In this document: positions 63,800-64,000 of the stretch, piece after piece | Layout: the number at the start of each line of letters is the position of its first letter | How positions within the stretch are numbered: the stretch's first letter is position 1 | Assembly (NCBI RefSeq): GCF_011745365.1 | Contig: NW_024468909.1 | Coordinates: 4,650,001 to 4,714,000, forward strand | Origin: Cryphonectria parasitica EP155 | Taxonomy: Eukaryota > Ascomycota > Sordariomycetes > Diaporthales > Cryphonectriaceae | Direction: 5' to 3' | DNA: 64,000 bases | Made by a program: the position numbers and the translations under genes | Notes under the pieces: model-generated | What the model saw: only the letters and a program-made list of their open reading frames with translations | What the model was told of the DNA's origin: nothing | Databases searched by the model: none

Positions 63800-64000
63800 G
63801 AGGACCTGAACGACAGTGACGGCGACTATTGGATGTATGCGGACGATGACAACTACGATGACAACTACGACGACGACAACGACGACGAGGAGCACGGTAT
63901 CATTGATGCGGATGGACACGAGAGCATTGACGATGGCCAAGACCAAGTCGATGACGACGATTGGGCTCAACTCGTCCCAGTTCCACAACTTGTACCGTAC
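63800..64000 (+). CDS. In-frame acidic continuation of the F-box gene (partial, runs off window)
   Basis: Directly after the TAG, in the same frame, 67 codons read without a stop: EDLNDSDGDYWMYADDD, then repeated Asp/Asn/Tyr, then IIDADGHESIDDG and WAQLVPVPQLVPY. The strong acidic bias matches the upstream LDADEE at the end of the F-box frame, suggesting one protein. Either a short intron joins them or the TAG is a premature stop. The 3' end lies outside the window. Confidence 0.5.

Overview
The window reads as nuclear DNA of a filamentous ascomycete, most likely a Sordariomycete (inference). Most genes have one to three short introns of about 50-170 nt with GT..AG borders. Exons are GC-rich, gene order is mixed on both strands with no operon logic, intergenic gaps are long and full of simple repeats and G/C homopolymers, and most recognisable proteins have fungal forms. 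No virus, toxin gene, CRISPR array, rRNA or intact transposon was recognised.

Left part (1-16.1 kb): a gene-poor start carrying an intron-containing tRNA-Asp-like gene (2257-2359). Then come a multi-pass membrane protein (+), a SAP-domain mRNA-export factor of the Tho1/SARNP type (-), a GNAT acetyltransferase (-), a membrane-anchored ubiquitin protease of the Ubp16/USP30 type (+) and a cytochrome P450 (-).

Middle (16.1-33.4 kb): about 5 kb without a convincing gene (one possible Gln/Glu-rich terminal exon), one tentative small gene, then a ferredoxin-reductase-like FAD/NAD(P)H oxidoreductase (+), a nitroreductase-family protein whose intron holds a 12-copy 10-bp minisatellite (+), and transportin/Kap104 (-).

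Right part (33.4-64 kb): proteasome assembly chaperone PAC4 (-) divergent from a carnosine N-methyltransferase-like protein (+); a short-chain dehydrogenase (-); a Herp/Usa1-like ubiquitin-domain ER protein (-) divergent from mitochondrial phosphatidylserine decarboxylase Psd1 (+); two unrecognised proteins; a nine-exon DUF6590 protein (+) with a 17-nt micro-exon; and a large F-box protein (+) whose TAG stop is followed in frame by 67 open acidic codons up to the window edge.

Most genes are housekeeping: mRNA export, nuclear import, proteasome assembly, ubiquitin turnover on mitochondria and ER, and phosphatidylethanolamine synthesis. The P450, SDR, nitroreductase and FAD reductase are scattered single genes rather than a metabolite cluster. 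I found no clear new multi-gene system. The best leads are gene-structure oddities: the F-box stop/mini-intron, intronic poly-C tracts in three genes, the intronic minisatellite, the micro-exon, and the Cys-rich N-terminus of the FAD reductase. All splice sites were read by eye from GT..AG borders, reading phase and protein continuity.
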